A stretch of DNA of 17,898 nt from Chromera velia. Its lineage: Eukaryota; Sar; Chromeraceae. Positions within the stretch are counted from its first letter, which is position 1. Every line of letters starts with the position of its first letter. Shown here one piece after another: positions 1 through 10,331 of the stretch. The DNA lies in the NCBI GenBank assembly GCA_018398765.1, contig JAHBMJ010002545.1, positions 1 to 17,898 on the forward strand. The letters are read 5' to 3'. Under the pieces are notes generated by a model. That model was not told the DNA's origin. It ran no database searches and saw only the letters and a program-made list of their open reading frames with translations. The translations under genes and the position numbers were made by a program.

Positions 1-932
1 GGCACCCGACGCCGCTGCTCCAGACTGGGACTCCTCACCCCCCTCACCTTGGAAAGACTTCTCCTTCCGGTTGCTCTTCTTCCCCCTACGACCCTTGCCT
101 CGACCCTTCGGACGCTACGAGCGATCAGCTGCAGCGCCAAACTCATGGTTGTGCTTGGGGGAAGAAGAAGACGAACGACCATCAACAGGTTTAGTGATCT
201 CGTAATCCTCAGTGGCGTCGACCTTCGTGTCAACGTGCACAAGGATCTCGTCGTAGGTGAGCTCTGAGACCTTGTTCCCGGTCTTCAAGTGGAATCGTTC
301 CACTCGGACTTGGTGAGCATACTCTTCAATGCACGACGCTTGAGGTCGGCATCGGGCTTGTAACCCACAGCGCTATACTCGCGGATGGTGTCCTTCAATC
401 GCTTCATGGCCTTGACGATGTCCTCTCTCCCATGCTGCCCTCTCTCCAGCTTCAGGAAGATGTCCTGCCAGGCATCCTTGTCTAGGGACTTGCGTCTGGT
501 GACCTCAACTGAGATGGCCTCCAGCAAATTTGCCTTCTCCTTTCCCTCACCAACAGAGAGGTGAACTTCCTCTTGAAGGGAAGGAAAGGCTTTGAACGCA
601 CGAAGGAGGGCAAGGACCCAGAGGGCGACAACGTGCTCCTCTTTCTCCACAAAGGTCATGATGAACTTGGTGGTGAACTCGAAGGATCTTCGCCAGGTCT
701 TGAAGTCCTTGGCGAAAGCAACACGGACTTTCTCCTCCTGAGACTTCCAGTCATGAGAGGTCTTCAACTCGGGAACCCACGACAAATCCGGCAGCTTGAT
801 GGCAGCTGCGGAGGAAGTACTCGGTGCTGAATCGTTGCCAGGCATGGTAGCAGATGCAGCAGCGAGAACAGGAGAGGAATGAGCAGAAGACAGAGGAGAA
901 TCGGAACCAAGAGGCGCAAATGAGTTCCGCAT
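1..932 (-). pseudogene. Retrotransposon gag-like polyprotein, broken and cut by the window edge
   Basis: The frame opens at ATG 932-930, 38 bases inside the primer binding site. A Ser/Ala-rich leader is followed by a helical region rich in Trp, Leu, Lys and Glu (about residues 45-210) that resembles the capsid part of LTR-element gag proteins. The frame ends at a stop at 285. The continuation is in another frame from about 303, which fits loss of one G near 300-303. That second frame meets a TAG at 115-117, but beyond it runs a strongly basic Lys/Arg/Gly stretch (about 114-55), as expected for the nucleic-acid-binding part of gag. No CCHC knuckle is visible before the window ends. The role would be packaging of element RNA. 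The two lesions point to a decayed copy; an assembly error at either site is possible. Confidence 0.65.
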
Positions 933-969
933 TCACAGGAGAGAACCAAGCAAACGACGAACAAATGCG

Positions 970-986
970 CCCGCCTGGGAGCACCA
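970..986 (-). other. Primer binding site for a tRNA
   Basis: On the minus strand the site reads TGGTGCTCCCAGGCGGG, three bases inside the LTR. It is therefore complementary to an RNA 3' end that finishes GGGAGCACCA, which is CCA preceded by a plausible acceptor-stem strand and discriminator base. This is the standard arrangement for priming reverse transcription. Which tRNA it is was not determined; its 5' acceptor strand should read GCTCCCA. Confidence 0.7.
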
Positions 987-989
987 AAT

Positions 990-1303
990 TGTGACGGTAC
1001 GCTATATACTTAGCTAGGGAACGGCCAAGTACATAGACTTGAACAGAACAGAACAGAACAAACAGGAAAGTCTGAACCTACCAGACAGCAAAGTTCTTCA
1101 GTCTTCTTGACTCCATCTTCTAGCAACAGTCAAGATGTTTACTGGAGACGGCAGTGCATTGATAGCGATTCCGTCACTGCTTCAACATGAGAAACTGCAC
1201 GACCCACGCCCGCGCACCAGTGTGTGTCTGACTGATTGAACTGCCATCCTATCACTTTCAACCACTGACAGACTGATCGCACTCACAGTTTCCTTCAATC
1301 ACA
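990..1303 (-). repeat. 5' LTR (right boundary uncertain)
   Basis: The inner edge is fixed at 990 by TGTGAC next to the primer binding site. LTRs usually start TG and end CA, with a short inverted repeat. Three TCACA ends lie at 1287, 1303 and 1313, giving an LTR of about 298-324 bp; 1303 is an arbitrary middle choice. A TATA-like stretch lies at 1002-1008. A short tandem run of GAACA sits near 1041-1060. The second LTR is outside the window, so the boundary cannot be confirmed. Confidence 0.55.
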
Positions 1304-2634
1304 GGAGCTCACATTCAAGCCCGACTTAAGTATCGCTGGCGCATGCACTCAATTCGAGTCTGAACAATTTGAAAGAATGACGCATTCAGTTTGACGCACG
1401 CATGCAGGCCTCGGCCCACTAAAGGTCCGCGCGGCCCGCCCAGTGCGCCTCGACATGCCGCCCCGCATGCACTTTCTCTCACACTCTTTGTACCATTTTC
1501 ATTCATTCTTTCTTCTTTGCAAATCCTGCAATTGTTCTCTGTCCCTTTGTCTTTTCCCTTCCCTGCAGATCCCGTGAATTCTTGTGTGCTCACTCGCTTG
1601 CATGCGTCTGTTCCCTCGTGGGGACGCCAACTACATGTCGGAGACGCTTGCTTGCTCCCTATCTTTCGTGTTGGTCGGCTGCTCCTGTACTTGGTGCCGC
1701 AGAAGGAAGATCCGGCCTGCTGTTTCTGTCTGGGCGGGTATGAGAAAAGCAACGTACACAGCGAAGGAGAAGAACAAGATTAGGAAATAAGAAGAGACAA
1801 GGAGACTTAACGTTTAGATGGGAAGAAAAACAGGACCGTATTTTCGCTCTGCAGACAGTACCCTCTCTTCCCACCTCTTTGCATGTGCTCTTTTCTCGCA
1901 TACTAATATTCAAGTTGCTCTCTGTTTCTTTTATTTTTCTTCCCTCTGCAGGCCTCAGCTCGCGTGCTCACTCGCTTGCATGTGTCTGTTCCCTCGTGGG
2001 GATGCCGACTGCACATCGGAGACGCTTGCTTACTTGGATCTTCGAGGGAGGAGGGGGTATGGAGAAGAGGCGAAAAAACCCCTGGAAGCCTGCCAAGCCT
2101 ACAGACCTTCAAGCTGTTGCTCGCTCATGTGCTTGCTGACATCGAAGACCGCGTTTCTCCTCACGCTGTCGGGGCCGAAGGAGAACAGTACAGCAACAGA
2201 TCGAGAAAAATGGTGGAGAAAAGGAATTCAACACGCTGCCCGAGCTTCCACAGGGAGATGCTTTGACTTGTGAATGAAGTGAATGAATTTGAATCCTGAA
2301 AAAGGGTCGGTAAGCGCATGCATTCAAGGGAAAGTCCGAAGTCATCGAAAGTAGGGCCACACTGCTGCCACAGCTTGCATGCTCGAGAGAGAACAGGCTG
2401 CCTGCGCAGATCATTCATCAACTAGGCGGTCATCAGAGGAGACACCGCCGTCCTGTGTACCTCCGGAAGGCTGGACTCTGGACTCTTTTTGTTTTGGACT
2501 GCGACTCGGACTAGGACTCGAATCATGGAGACTTTCTCTATGTACGAGCTTCTCCGTGCAACAAATCAACTTTTTAGAAGCTTTTGCGTGTGTGCACATT
2601 GAAAAAGTAGAGCCTCAGCTCTGCTAGAGCCTCT
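1304..2634. other. No convincing gene; intergenic or intronic sequence
   Basis: Several frames stay open for 60-145 codons on both strands, but they overlap one another, are low in complexity and show no recognisable domain. The stretch has pyrimidine-rich runs ending in CTGCAG (before 1569 and 1952) that look like splice acceptors, and a diverged duplication described separately. A cluster of GGACT/GACTC motifs lies at about 2471-2520. Nothing further can be supported. Confidence 0.5.
1545..2031 (+). repeat. Direct duplication, two copies 378 bp apart
   Basis: The cores at 1586-1653 and 1964-2031 (68 bp each) differ at six positions, and all six are transitions. The similarity extends leftwards, more weakly, through a pyrimidine tract and CTGCAG (from about 1545 and 1922). 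Both copies are open in the same relative frame, but four of the six differences change the amino acid. That gives no sign of protein-level constraint. Confidence 0.75.
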
Positions 2635-3525
2635 GATGTTATTAGCTTAATTAGGGTTTTTACTAAGATTCTCTGATGCGTCCAGGCGCTTTCCCTGGAA
2701 GTTGTACCTCGGAGATTCAGTTAGAGATTCAGTATTAGGGCAGGAAGCCAATCCTCCAGACGTAAATCCATTTAGTAGGCTAATCTTATTAATCCTATTA
2801 TCCTATTCCTATTACAATTTAAATAATAAAGTAATCCAGAAGTAAATTAAGAATAAGTTGAAGAATAGTACTTGGTCTTAGGCTTTTTATATATTTAATG
2901 CTAGTTATAATCCTAGAATCGCTTTAAGCGAGTCCGACGCCGTCTAACTACTACTATAGGTTGCCGCTTAGCCTAGCGCTTAGCAGCCGCTAGGGTTGCC
3001 GTATCATATGCCGGTTAGAGTATATGACCGTATTATGACGCTAATTAAAATTCTATTTAAAATTTCATAAATCTAAATAGTGGACAATAAACTTAGTATA
3101 CAACTCTCATTATCTTGAGTCTGATATAGTCTGATAGTAGCTATACAAGCTTGAATACATGTGTTCATCCGAATGCTAATATAAAATATAATTGAGTAAT
3201 ATCATGACTATTGAAAAAAATATTACTATAATTGATACTAGGATTAAACCTTGTCTACGGTCCTTGCCACTATAGAAGGCTGCTTAAAGCAATTCTAATA
3301 TACATAAAATTCTAGATAAATTTTAAGTATTGCCACAGTTCAAAGTTTAATGCGTCTTAACCAAGTAAATCGTGCACTAATTGTCACCTAGATGTTACGG
3401 TGGACTGACTTATGGAGTAACTTCAAGTCCAGCTTCAGTTGTAGTGGTAGGAGTATATTCCATTGACTGCAGTGCCTGATCCAGTGATCCATTCGCAAAC
3501 GATCTTTGAATGAAACAGATTTGTT
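2635..3525. other. AT-rich island 1, no gene
   Basis: Composition changes sharply here from GC-balanced, pyrimidine-rich DNA to AT-rich DNA full of short TTAAT, TATTA and CCTATT motifs. Stops occur often in all frames. A GC-richer patch at about 2925-3000 holds repeated GTTGCCG and imperfect inverted elements around GCTTAGCCTAGCGCTTAGC. A near-palindrome around GAATACATGTGTTC lies at about 3153-3167 and resembles one in the second island. The island ends exactly at the 3' end of the deacetylase gene. Confidence 0.7.
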
Positions 3526-5367
3526 CTAATCTAACATGATGACATCTTTGCTCGGCCTCGCGTCCCGCTCCACCTCTTTTCCCGTACCTTCCATCTCAAC
3601 GTCCTCCGCGTCGTCCGGTGCCGGCATTTCATTGGGTCTCGATGTGGGGTCCACCCCGTTTCTGTGCTCCGTCTCAGTTCCGTTGGGAGAGTCTCCTGGT
3701 TCTCTTTCGTCCTTGACGCCCTCCTCAGGTTTTCCTTCCGATCTCTGCTCCGTCTCTTTACCCCCCTTTCTCTTTGCTCCCTCCGCTCCCTCCCCATCCC
3801 CTGCCTCTGCATGTCGGAAAGGATCCCCTACCCCCAAAGCAACACACAGACCCAACACGTCGGTGTCCTTTCCCTTATCTCTCTGACCTGCATGCGCAAA
3901 GCGACACATAGACGGCAGAAGAACAACAGCGACTGTATGTGGCCGGTCTCACTTCCAAACTTCCCCCCCCTTAGATCTCTACTGTGAGAACATTTCAGGA
4001 TTACGAGCAGAGGGCGGCAAACCGTCCCTTCGTTGGCTAATCGTGCTTCAAAAAAAAAAAGTGAAACATCGACGTCAACAAACGAATAAACACACATTAA
4101 TCCAGACTGTCACTGAAATTCAAAGATAAGTTCTCTCAAGATTGTGTTTAAAGAGAGCCGGTCGACTGTCAGACAGACAGCCTCATCAATCAATTCAGGT
4201 TCTAGATCCCCATGCAACTCAACTGACCCCTCTCAAAGTGCGGCACCCCTGCAAATTCTGCCATGTCCCCCAGACCCTCTGCATCGTCTTCCTCTTCATC
4301 CGAGAGCCGCTGCCTCGAAGGCGCCATCCCAAAGTCCGGAGGCACGCCCAATTCCAGCAGTCTCTTCCCGTTGGACTGCCGCTTTGCCTCCCCCTTCTCG
4401 TCGTCCTCCAACGGATCCTCGGCGAAGAAGTCACCGGGAGTGTGGAAGAATGGCACGGCTGCACGGGCAAAGACAGAAAGAAACAGCAGCGAAAGGGAAC
4501 CAAGGGCAGACAGAAAGTGAGCAGAGTTGTACTATACTTCCCATGAGAGATTTATAAGACAGAAATAATTTAACAGTGGTGGATTTTCTCCTTTGGGGGA
4601 TAGACACCAGACGAAAAGAGAGGCGCGTTGAGTCACAAAGTGAGGGTCAAAAAGGAAAACAGGGGGCGAAACGCGAGGTGCCTCTCCAAACTAGGCTTCT
4701 CCTTTCTCTCCGTCCTCGTTCTACGGAGACCCTAAAGAGACTTTTCAGGAAAATTCAAAGAGGTCGTTTGCCCTGATCTTCTTTTTTTCCCACTGCCGGA
4801 AAAAAGCCTGTGCCGCAGGTACTTCCTTTCGAACTCACATAAATGACCAGCTTGTCCACACTCTGGAAAGACCCACACATCGAAAGGACCATGTGATTTA
4901 TCGATCGACGAAAGACAAGCAAAGACTGACCAGGCGCGACCTCCACTTGTTTCAAGTTCTTCAAAACTTCTGTCTGTAAACGCAGAATGTCGTCTGCCGT
5001 GTTCTGGTTCTGCATACTACTGCAGCAGTCACGTGAAGGTGAAGACACGTGTTGTTTTTTTTTCGGTTTCTCTCTCTCGAGCAGTTGGAATGTGATTCTC
5101 GTCTGGGGCTGGTTGGTGTTGGTGTGTGCACGTACACTTGTGTAGCGCGGGCGCGCGTGTGTGTGTCGGTGCGCGTGTCCTTTTGTGTCGGCCAGTGCAA
5201 CTGCATATCTGCGCGTGTGTGCAAGATTGATTGAGGAGGCAGACAAGACGAATCAATCACAAAGACCACAAAGCTGTGGACCGGCTGACCCAATCGCACT
5301 GAGGCAGTCCGACAACCACATCCGAGACACACAAAGACACCTTCTCTTTTTGTTACACACACACGCA

Positions 5368-5406
<39 letters not shown>

Positions 5407-5430
5407 ATACACACGCATACACACGCATAC

Positions 5431-5472
<42 letters not shown>

Positions 5473-8400
5473 CTCCTTGTCTTCTATTGTCTTATCCGTC
5501 GAGTCCTTTCCCAACGTCCTACGCCCCCAGGCACAGGAAAAGACTAGCCCAAATGTGAAAAGAATGAATGAATGCTCAGTCGTCCCGTCCCACCTTGAGG
5601 CCGTCAGATGCAGTTTGTAGTCGGGTCCAAAGGACTCAAAACAACTCTGCACGCACGCAGCGCGTAGTAACAAAAGGGCATAAGTTACATTGAGACCGAT
5701 GGAGTGCGCTGGAGGGCAGCGGATGACACTTGAACGCTCACGCTTGAAACGCATACAGATCCACAGCGAGCGGCTGAAGCGCAGGATGGAGGAGAATAGC
5801 CAAGTTCGGACTTTCTCTGTCTAAGAAGCTGCAGAGTTCTGACTTGACAGCCTCGCCCAAACGCATGCATTCCCACCTCTGCCCTCCCCTTCGAATATAT
5901 TCCTGACTGACTGACTCCATTCGGAATTTCATTGGGCATCCAGGCTTCGTGATTCAAAATCACGCCCGTCTCGAAGGCCCAACACCTGCATGCATGAGGA
6001 CACACACAATTAACCCTCAAGCATTTATTTTCATACAGAAAAAATGCAAATAAAGGCCCAACACCTGCATGAGGACACACACAACCCTCAAGCATTTATT
6101 TTCATACAGAAAAAATGCAAATAAAGGCCCAACACCTGCATGAGGACACACACAACCCTCAAGCACGCGTGCAGTGTGAGAGAGACACGCGGGGGTCAGG
6201 GGCTTGTAGGAGTGAGTGAGGATAAAGAGGGAGTATGCAGAAAGGGGAGAAGGTCAGGCGAATGAACGCAGACAAATTCGCTCACTGGCGCTTCACAAGA
6301 CAGAGAGACAGTCATACATGAAGGCAGGCATCCAGAGAACATTCAGAAGTTGAAAGGTGGATGCGGCCAGCTCTCTTTCTCATGATGCAAACACTACGTC
6401 ACAGCCACGAACATGAGTGAACAACGACTGACTCCGCCAAGCAGCCACACAACTTCCCACCACAGGAATTCCCCCACGAAATCACGATTCTGTTTCTACG
6501 CGCCCACAACCCCCGCCCCTCCTTCCCTGCCGTCTCACTCACCTTGCAACGTTCTTCAGGGTGTACCCCCCTCCGCCCAGTACCACCAGAGGGACGCAGA
6601 ACTGCTGGATGTACCTGACGCACGCAGCGTGGCCCTTGAGGGTCAAGTTGAACACTCCAAGCCGGTCTCCTGAGAGAAAAGCGGGCGGCGGGGAGGGGGG
6701 GAGAGAGGAGACAATAGAAAAGAAGGAAGGAATACACAAGCGTTATCTTCCTTCATGAATCCATCCATCCATCGATCCATCCACTTGCTGTCTGGTTCTC
6801 TGCCTTGCTGTCATCGCTCCCGTCTGCTCCGTTGCTCTCACTTTCTTTGCCAGTCTCAAACAACGTGTACGTGCAGACGCACGCTCACGCAAACGCATCT
6901 GTTCTTTTCACTGTCCATAGCCCCCAAGGCCATCGCGGTAAAAAAAATTGAAAAAAAGCACTGTTGAACATAACATCTTGTCTACTGCCTGAACTAAAAC
7001 ACCCACCCACCTGTGAGAGAATCAGCCCCGCATTGGAGAACCACGGCGCCGGGTCTGAATCTCTCCATCACCCTCTCCATGATGTTCTTGAATAGACCCA
7101 CAAACATATTGTCATCCACCCCGTCCTTCAGAGGCACGTTCACCGTGTGGAACTTCCCACCGTAAGCACCGATGTCCCCAAGGTCCCCCGTACCGGGGAA
7201 GTAATCTCCGTGCTTGTGGAAAGATACAGTCATCACCCTGCACGCATATGCATTCACTCATGTATTCATGAAGTCTCTCAGCAAATTGCTGCATGCAGTG
7301 TCTCAACATACGACAACAGGGGATTGACGTATCAAAATGAGGGGGGGCTTTCTCGGTACTTCCGTGCACGAACAACCCTTGCGCCACAACATTCCAGATT
7401 TTCTGCGTCAACTTAAACTTCCGTGCGTTCGCATCCCACCCTCATCTTTTCCTTCCTCTCCCTCCGTACAGAGAGAGACGCAACGAATCCCGGTCGTCTT
7501 AGTGAATGGACCCATTTCAACAGCCCCTCCCGTCCCATCCGTCCCTCTGCAGCCACCCTCACGGACGCGCCCTCTCTCACCAAGCAGCCAGCTAACCGAC
7601 CTATTGGAGGTAAAGAAGGCTTCCTCCACCCCGTCCCCGTGATGGATGTCGATGTCGATGTACAGTACCCGTTGGTGATGTTTCAAAAGCTCCAGAATGC
7701 ACAAAACGATGTCCTGGGAGAACAACGACAGAAGGTGCAGGTATGAGATTTCACGGACAGGCGCAAGAAGCACACAGAGGAGACTCGATGAAAAGAGACG
7801 AAGAGAAAAAACATCTGTCTTTTCTATCGAAAAGTTCCTCTCGGCGCAAGGGGCTTCCACATGAAAGGTGCGACAAGAAGAAAGCCCCTCCATCGCCTGC
7901 GCAGACATATGCTCAGCCAGAGAGATGTCGTTTGGACTGACGTATGCTCGAGGGGAAGCGCGCAAACACCACGAACTCCCTGCACAGCCATTCTATCTTT
8001 TCATTTCGGCAGCTTCAGCCCAATTCAAGTGACAAAAAATCTGCGGTCCCTTTCATGCATTCTCATGACCCCATGCAATGCACCACTGACGTTAAAGTAA
8101 CAGAACCCCGCGGCTTCGCTCTTCTTCGCGTGATGAAGCCCCCCCGCCCAGTTGACCGCGATCTCCGCCCTCCCGTGATTCAATCGCTGTGCGGCTTCTA
8201 TGGAGGCACCGGCACACGTGCGCTGCATGCAGTCAAGGGTGACATGGGGGGTGGTGCAGCCATCGGCTGTGAACACGGCGCCGAGGAATAATTGGCGTTC
8301 CACATGGAAAGGGAAGAGAGGGGGGGAGAAAGAGAGAGAGAAAAGTAAGAAAGACGGAGATGGAGAGAAAGGGCGAAAGAGAAAGGTGCACCGTTAGCCG

Positions 8401-9843
8401 GAGGTTCAGAGAGGCATGAGCAATGATTGGCCGGCCCAAGATAAGGAGGAAACACAATTACAGCCCGACACGTGCACCCGTTCCCTCTCGATTTCATTTC
8501 ATGTCCATGGAAGACCAGCCTTCCTTCCATCAGAGACGGGACGATAAGAGAAGAAAAACGTTTTTCTTTTTTTTGCAAGGCCCCCCTAACACCCCATGCA
8601 TCTACCTGGAAGTCAAACACCCCGTCGAACACCGGACAGTCAGTGCCCGGCCCCACTCCGAACCGCTGGGCCTGTTTGGCAAATTCCTGCATGCACAGGG
8701 GGGGGGTGAGAAGTGAAAGAAAAGGCGCACAGTCACCAGTAAAGCCAACTGGAGAAGCAGAGAGACGTCGCAGTGGTGTCATGAAGAGAACTAGGGTAGA
8801 AGGAGAAGGGGAGGAAAGGGGAGGGGAAGGGAACGGGGGATAAAAAAAAAGGGAAGGCCAAACGAAAGGGGCGCCCCGTCTCTTTTGTCTTCACCGTCTC
8901 CCTTCTCGCAAGCAGCCACAGGACAACAAAGGAAAAGACCAAAAAGGACAGACAGGTGCCCGGGCAGACGGACAGCCAGGTTCCTTCCAGCTACTCTCTC
9001 CATCTTCCTTCTCCACGACCTTCCGTCCTTCCTTCTTTCCTTTCATTGCACAACTCCTGCCGATTGGATTCCTCCTCTCCTCTCTTCAATACAGTTCTCT
9101 TGCCAGTGGGCACTTTGCCCTTGCTTTGTCTTTGCTGTCGGTCGAAAAGAAGAGACTGCTGCGCTTTGCAAAGTGATTGATGTGGCTTCCCGTCTCCTCC
9201 CTCCCTTCTTCTGTTCTCGTTTCTTCCCGAAAGAGGACGATCGACAAGCAAACGTCAGTCAGTGAGTAATGCGCAAAAGAGAGGAAAGAATGGGGCACTT
9301 CCGAAGCCTCCTTGGTGAAGAGGCCGAAGCGCGGACGGGCTTCGAGAGGAAGTCAATGAAGAAAAAGAACGAGAAAAGGAGGCGAAAGAACAGAACCACA
9401 GTTTCTATCTGTCTCACTCACTCCCTCCCTCACTCACGTGGACATTCGAGGGCACAGTCTTTGAGAGAAAGTCCACGTAATCTGAGTCGTGAAACGTGCT
9501 CAGCTGGTGCAAATCTGCCTTCTGGGGACAAAACGTCTGCAGCAAAGAGGGGGAGACAGACAAATCAAAAAATTCCCCAACTTCAGTGAGGAAACAGTGG
9601 TGAAAGCGTTGTCAGTGCCAGAGGCGCGCGTTCTCCACTAAAACTAAAAAAAACGACAGAAAAAGGGAAAAAAGGGTAGCATCTCACCTCGAGGTGTCTG
9701 TACAAGTCATAAGAGAGAATCAGAGAGTGTGTGGCCCGGATGCGTTGGGGCTTCATGGGGTGCCCTGCCCCATAATAGTAGGACCCTAAATCATTGTCAT
9801 AAAAGTAGGCCACCGCCCTGTTTTGCCTGAACGTCCCCGGCAT
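3526..9843 (-). CDS. Class I histone deacetylase (HDAC1/Rpd3/HDAC3 type), 12 exons
   Basis: This is a zinc-dependent nuclear enzyme that removes acetyl groups from histone lysines, usually inside corepressor complexes. Exons on the minus strand are 9843-9688, 9536-9438, 8686-8606, 8222-8091, 7713-7601, 7237-7011, 6669-6543, 5985-5916, 5646-5594, 5019-4931, 4458-4228 and 3887-3526. All introns are GT-AG, all phases agree, and the sum is 1740 nt (579 aa plus TAG). The catalytic set is complete: His142/His143 in GGLHHAKK, zinc ligands Asp178 and His180 in [11 protein letters not shown], Asp266 in [12 protein letters not shown], and Tyr305 in GGGGY. Numbering is offset by two from human HDAC1 because of a two-residue insertion ending at Thr100. 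The start at 9843 was chosen because it aligns with the HDAC1 N-terminus; an in-frame ATG at 9903 would add 20 residues. The C-terminal tail (from about 390) is Glu/Asp/Lys-rich, as in HDAC1. If exon 11 is not spliced, the protein ends at TAG 4202 with 467 aa. Exon 12 rests on phase, splice sites and composition only. Confidence 0.95.
5355..5470. repeat. CA/TG microsatellite in HDAC intron 9
   Basis: About 116 bp of CA dinucleotides, broken by GCA and ATA interruptions (for example CGCATACACA repeated at about 5410-5436), lie inside the 574-bp intron 9. Long Val-Cys or Thr-His runs in the translated frames here are artefacts of this repeat. Confidence 0.97.
5974..6165 (-). repeat. Tandem repeat (about 2.6 copies) spanning the exon 8 acceptor
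   Basis: Copies start at 5974, 6053 and 6124, with spacings of 79 and 71 bp; the third stops at 6165. The first copy has two small extra pieces (TGCA and AATT). Each copy contains the minus-strand acceptor CATGCAG and the first bases of exon 8 (GTGTTGGGCCTT). The real exon 8 starts at 5985; decoy starts lie at 6064 and 6135 inside intron 7. The two full copies also contain the 18-mer GCATTTATTTTCATACAG (6021-6038 and 6092-6109). Confidence 0.95.
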
Positions 9844-10204
9844 GGCGCCATGCAGCAAAAATATGAAGGGAAAGACAACCTCAGTCCTCCACACAAAAGT
9901 CAAACTCTTCTAGCGCGAATTTGGAGGAAAGCAAACGGCCGCCTTGAGGGAAGAGACGGACACGGCGTCTCCTGGCTGAGAACAAACAGAAGAGGAAAAA
10001 ACGGAGTCTGACACACACACCAGACTCGGACAGGTGCGACGGAAGCGAATTGCGCGAATTGGAGTTGTTCATTCATGCTTTCGGGGGATTGAATCCGAAG
10101 AGGTTGAAGGACTGGAGATGATTGTGGATGATTCTGGTGCGGAGTAATCATTGAAGCGCGGGCATCTGACGCGCACGCATTCCATCGCGCATTCCTGCAT
10201 GGTG

Positions 10205-10240
10205 ACCCGCGCCGCCCGGCCGCCCGGCCGCCCGCCCGCC
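10205..10240. repeat. GC-only block of CCGCCCGG-type repeats
   Basis: A run made almost only of C and G, with GGCCGCCC units, lies about 360 bp upstream of the deacetylase start and is followed directly by TGCATGCGCA. Its position suggests a promoter-associated GC element, but the sequence does not show function. Confidence 0.6.
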
Positions 10241-10331
10241 TGCATGCGCAGTTGCGACTTGTGTTAATTGGGCCACTGTTGCATGGGGAATGTTGGGGAT
10301 ATGTCGGGGGGAGCTCTCTTTGAATCTCTTT

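Larger units (their letters stand above)
1..1303 (-). mobile_element. LTR retrotransposon, 5' part only
   Basis: Read on the minus strand, the order is LTR (about 1303 to 990), a three-base gap, a primer binding site (986-970), then a gag-like reading frame from 932 leftwards to the window edge. This order is diagnostic for an LTR retrotransposon. Protease, reverse transcriptase, integrase and the 3' LTR would lie beyond position 1, so the superfamily (Ty3 or Ty1) cannot be decided here. Gag has a frameshift and an in-frame stop, so this copy is probably not autonomous. Target-site duplications cannot be tested because the other end is missing. Confidence 0.75.

Noticed and set aside
1315-1783. 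Overlapping open frames of 130-145 codons on both strands
   Set aside because: They mirror each other in pyrimidine-rich, low-complexity DNA and no domain can be recognised.
3393-3536. A segment bounded by TGTTA and TAACA, like a short solo LTR or MITE
   Set aside because: The flanking five bases do not match (CTAGA and TGATG), and the right end overlaps the last codons of the deacetylase reading frame.
5253-5547. Long Val-Cys or Thr-His repeat proteins
   Set aside because: They are translations of the CA microsatellite inside intron 9 of the deacetylase.
8198-8782. Long minus-strand open frame across 8782-8198
   Set aside because: Only two parts (8686-8606 and 8222-8198) are deacetylase exons; the rest is intron that happens to stay open.
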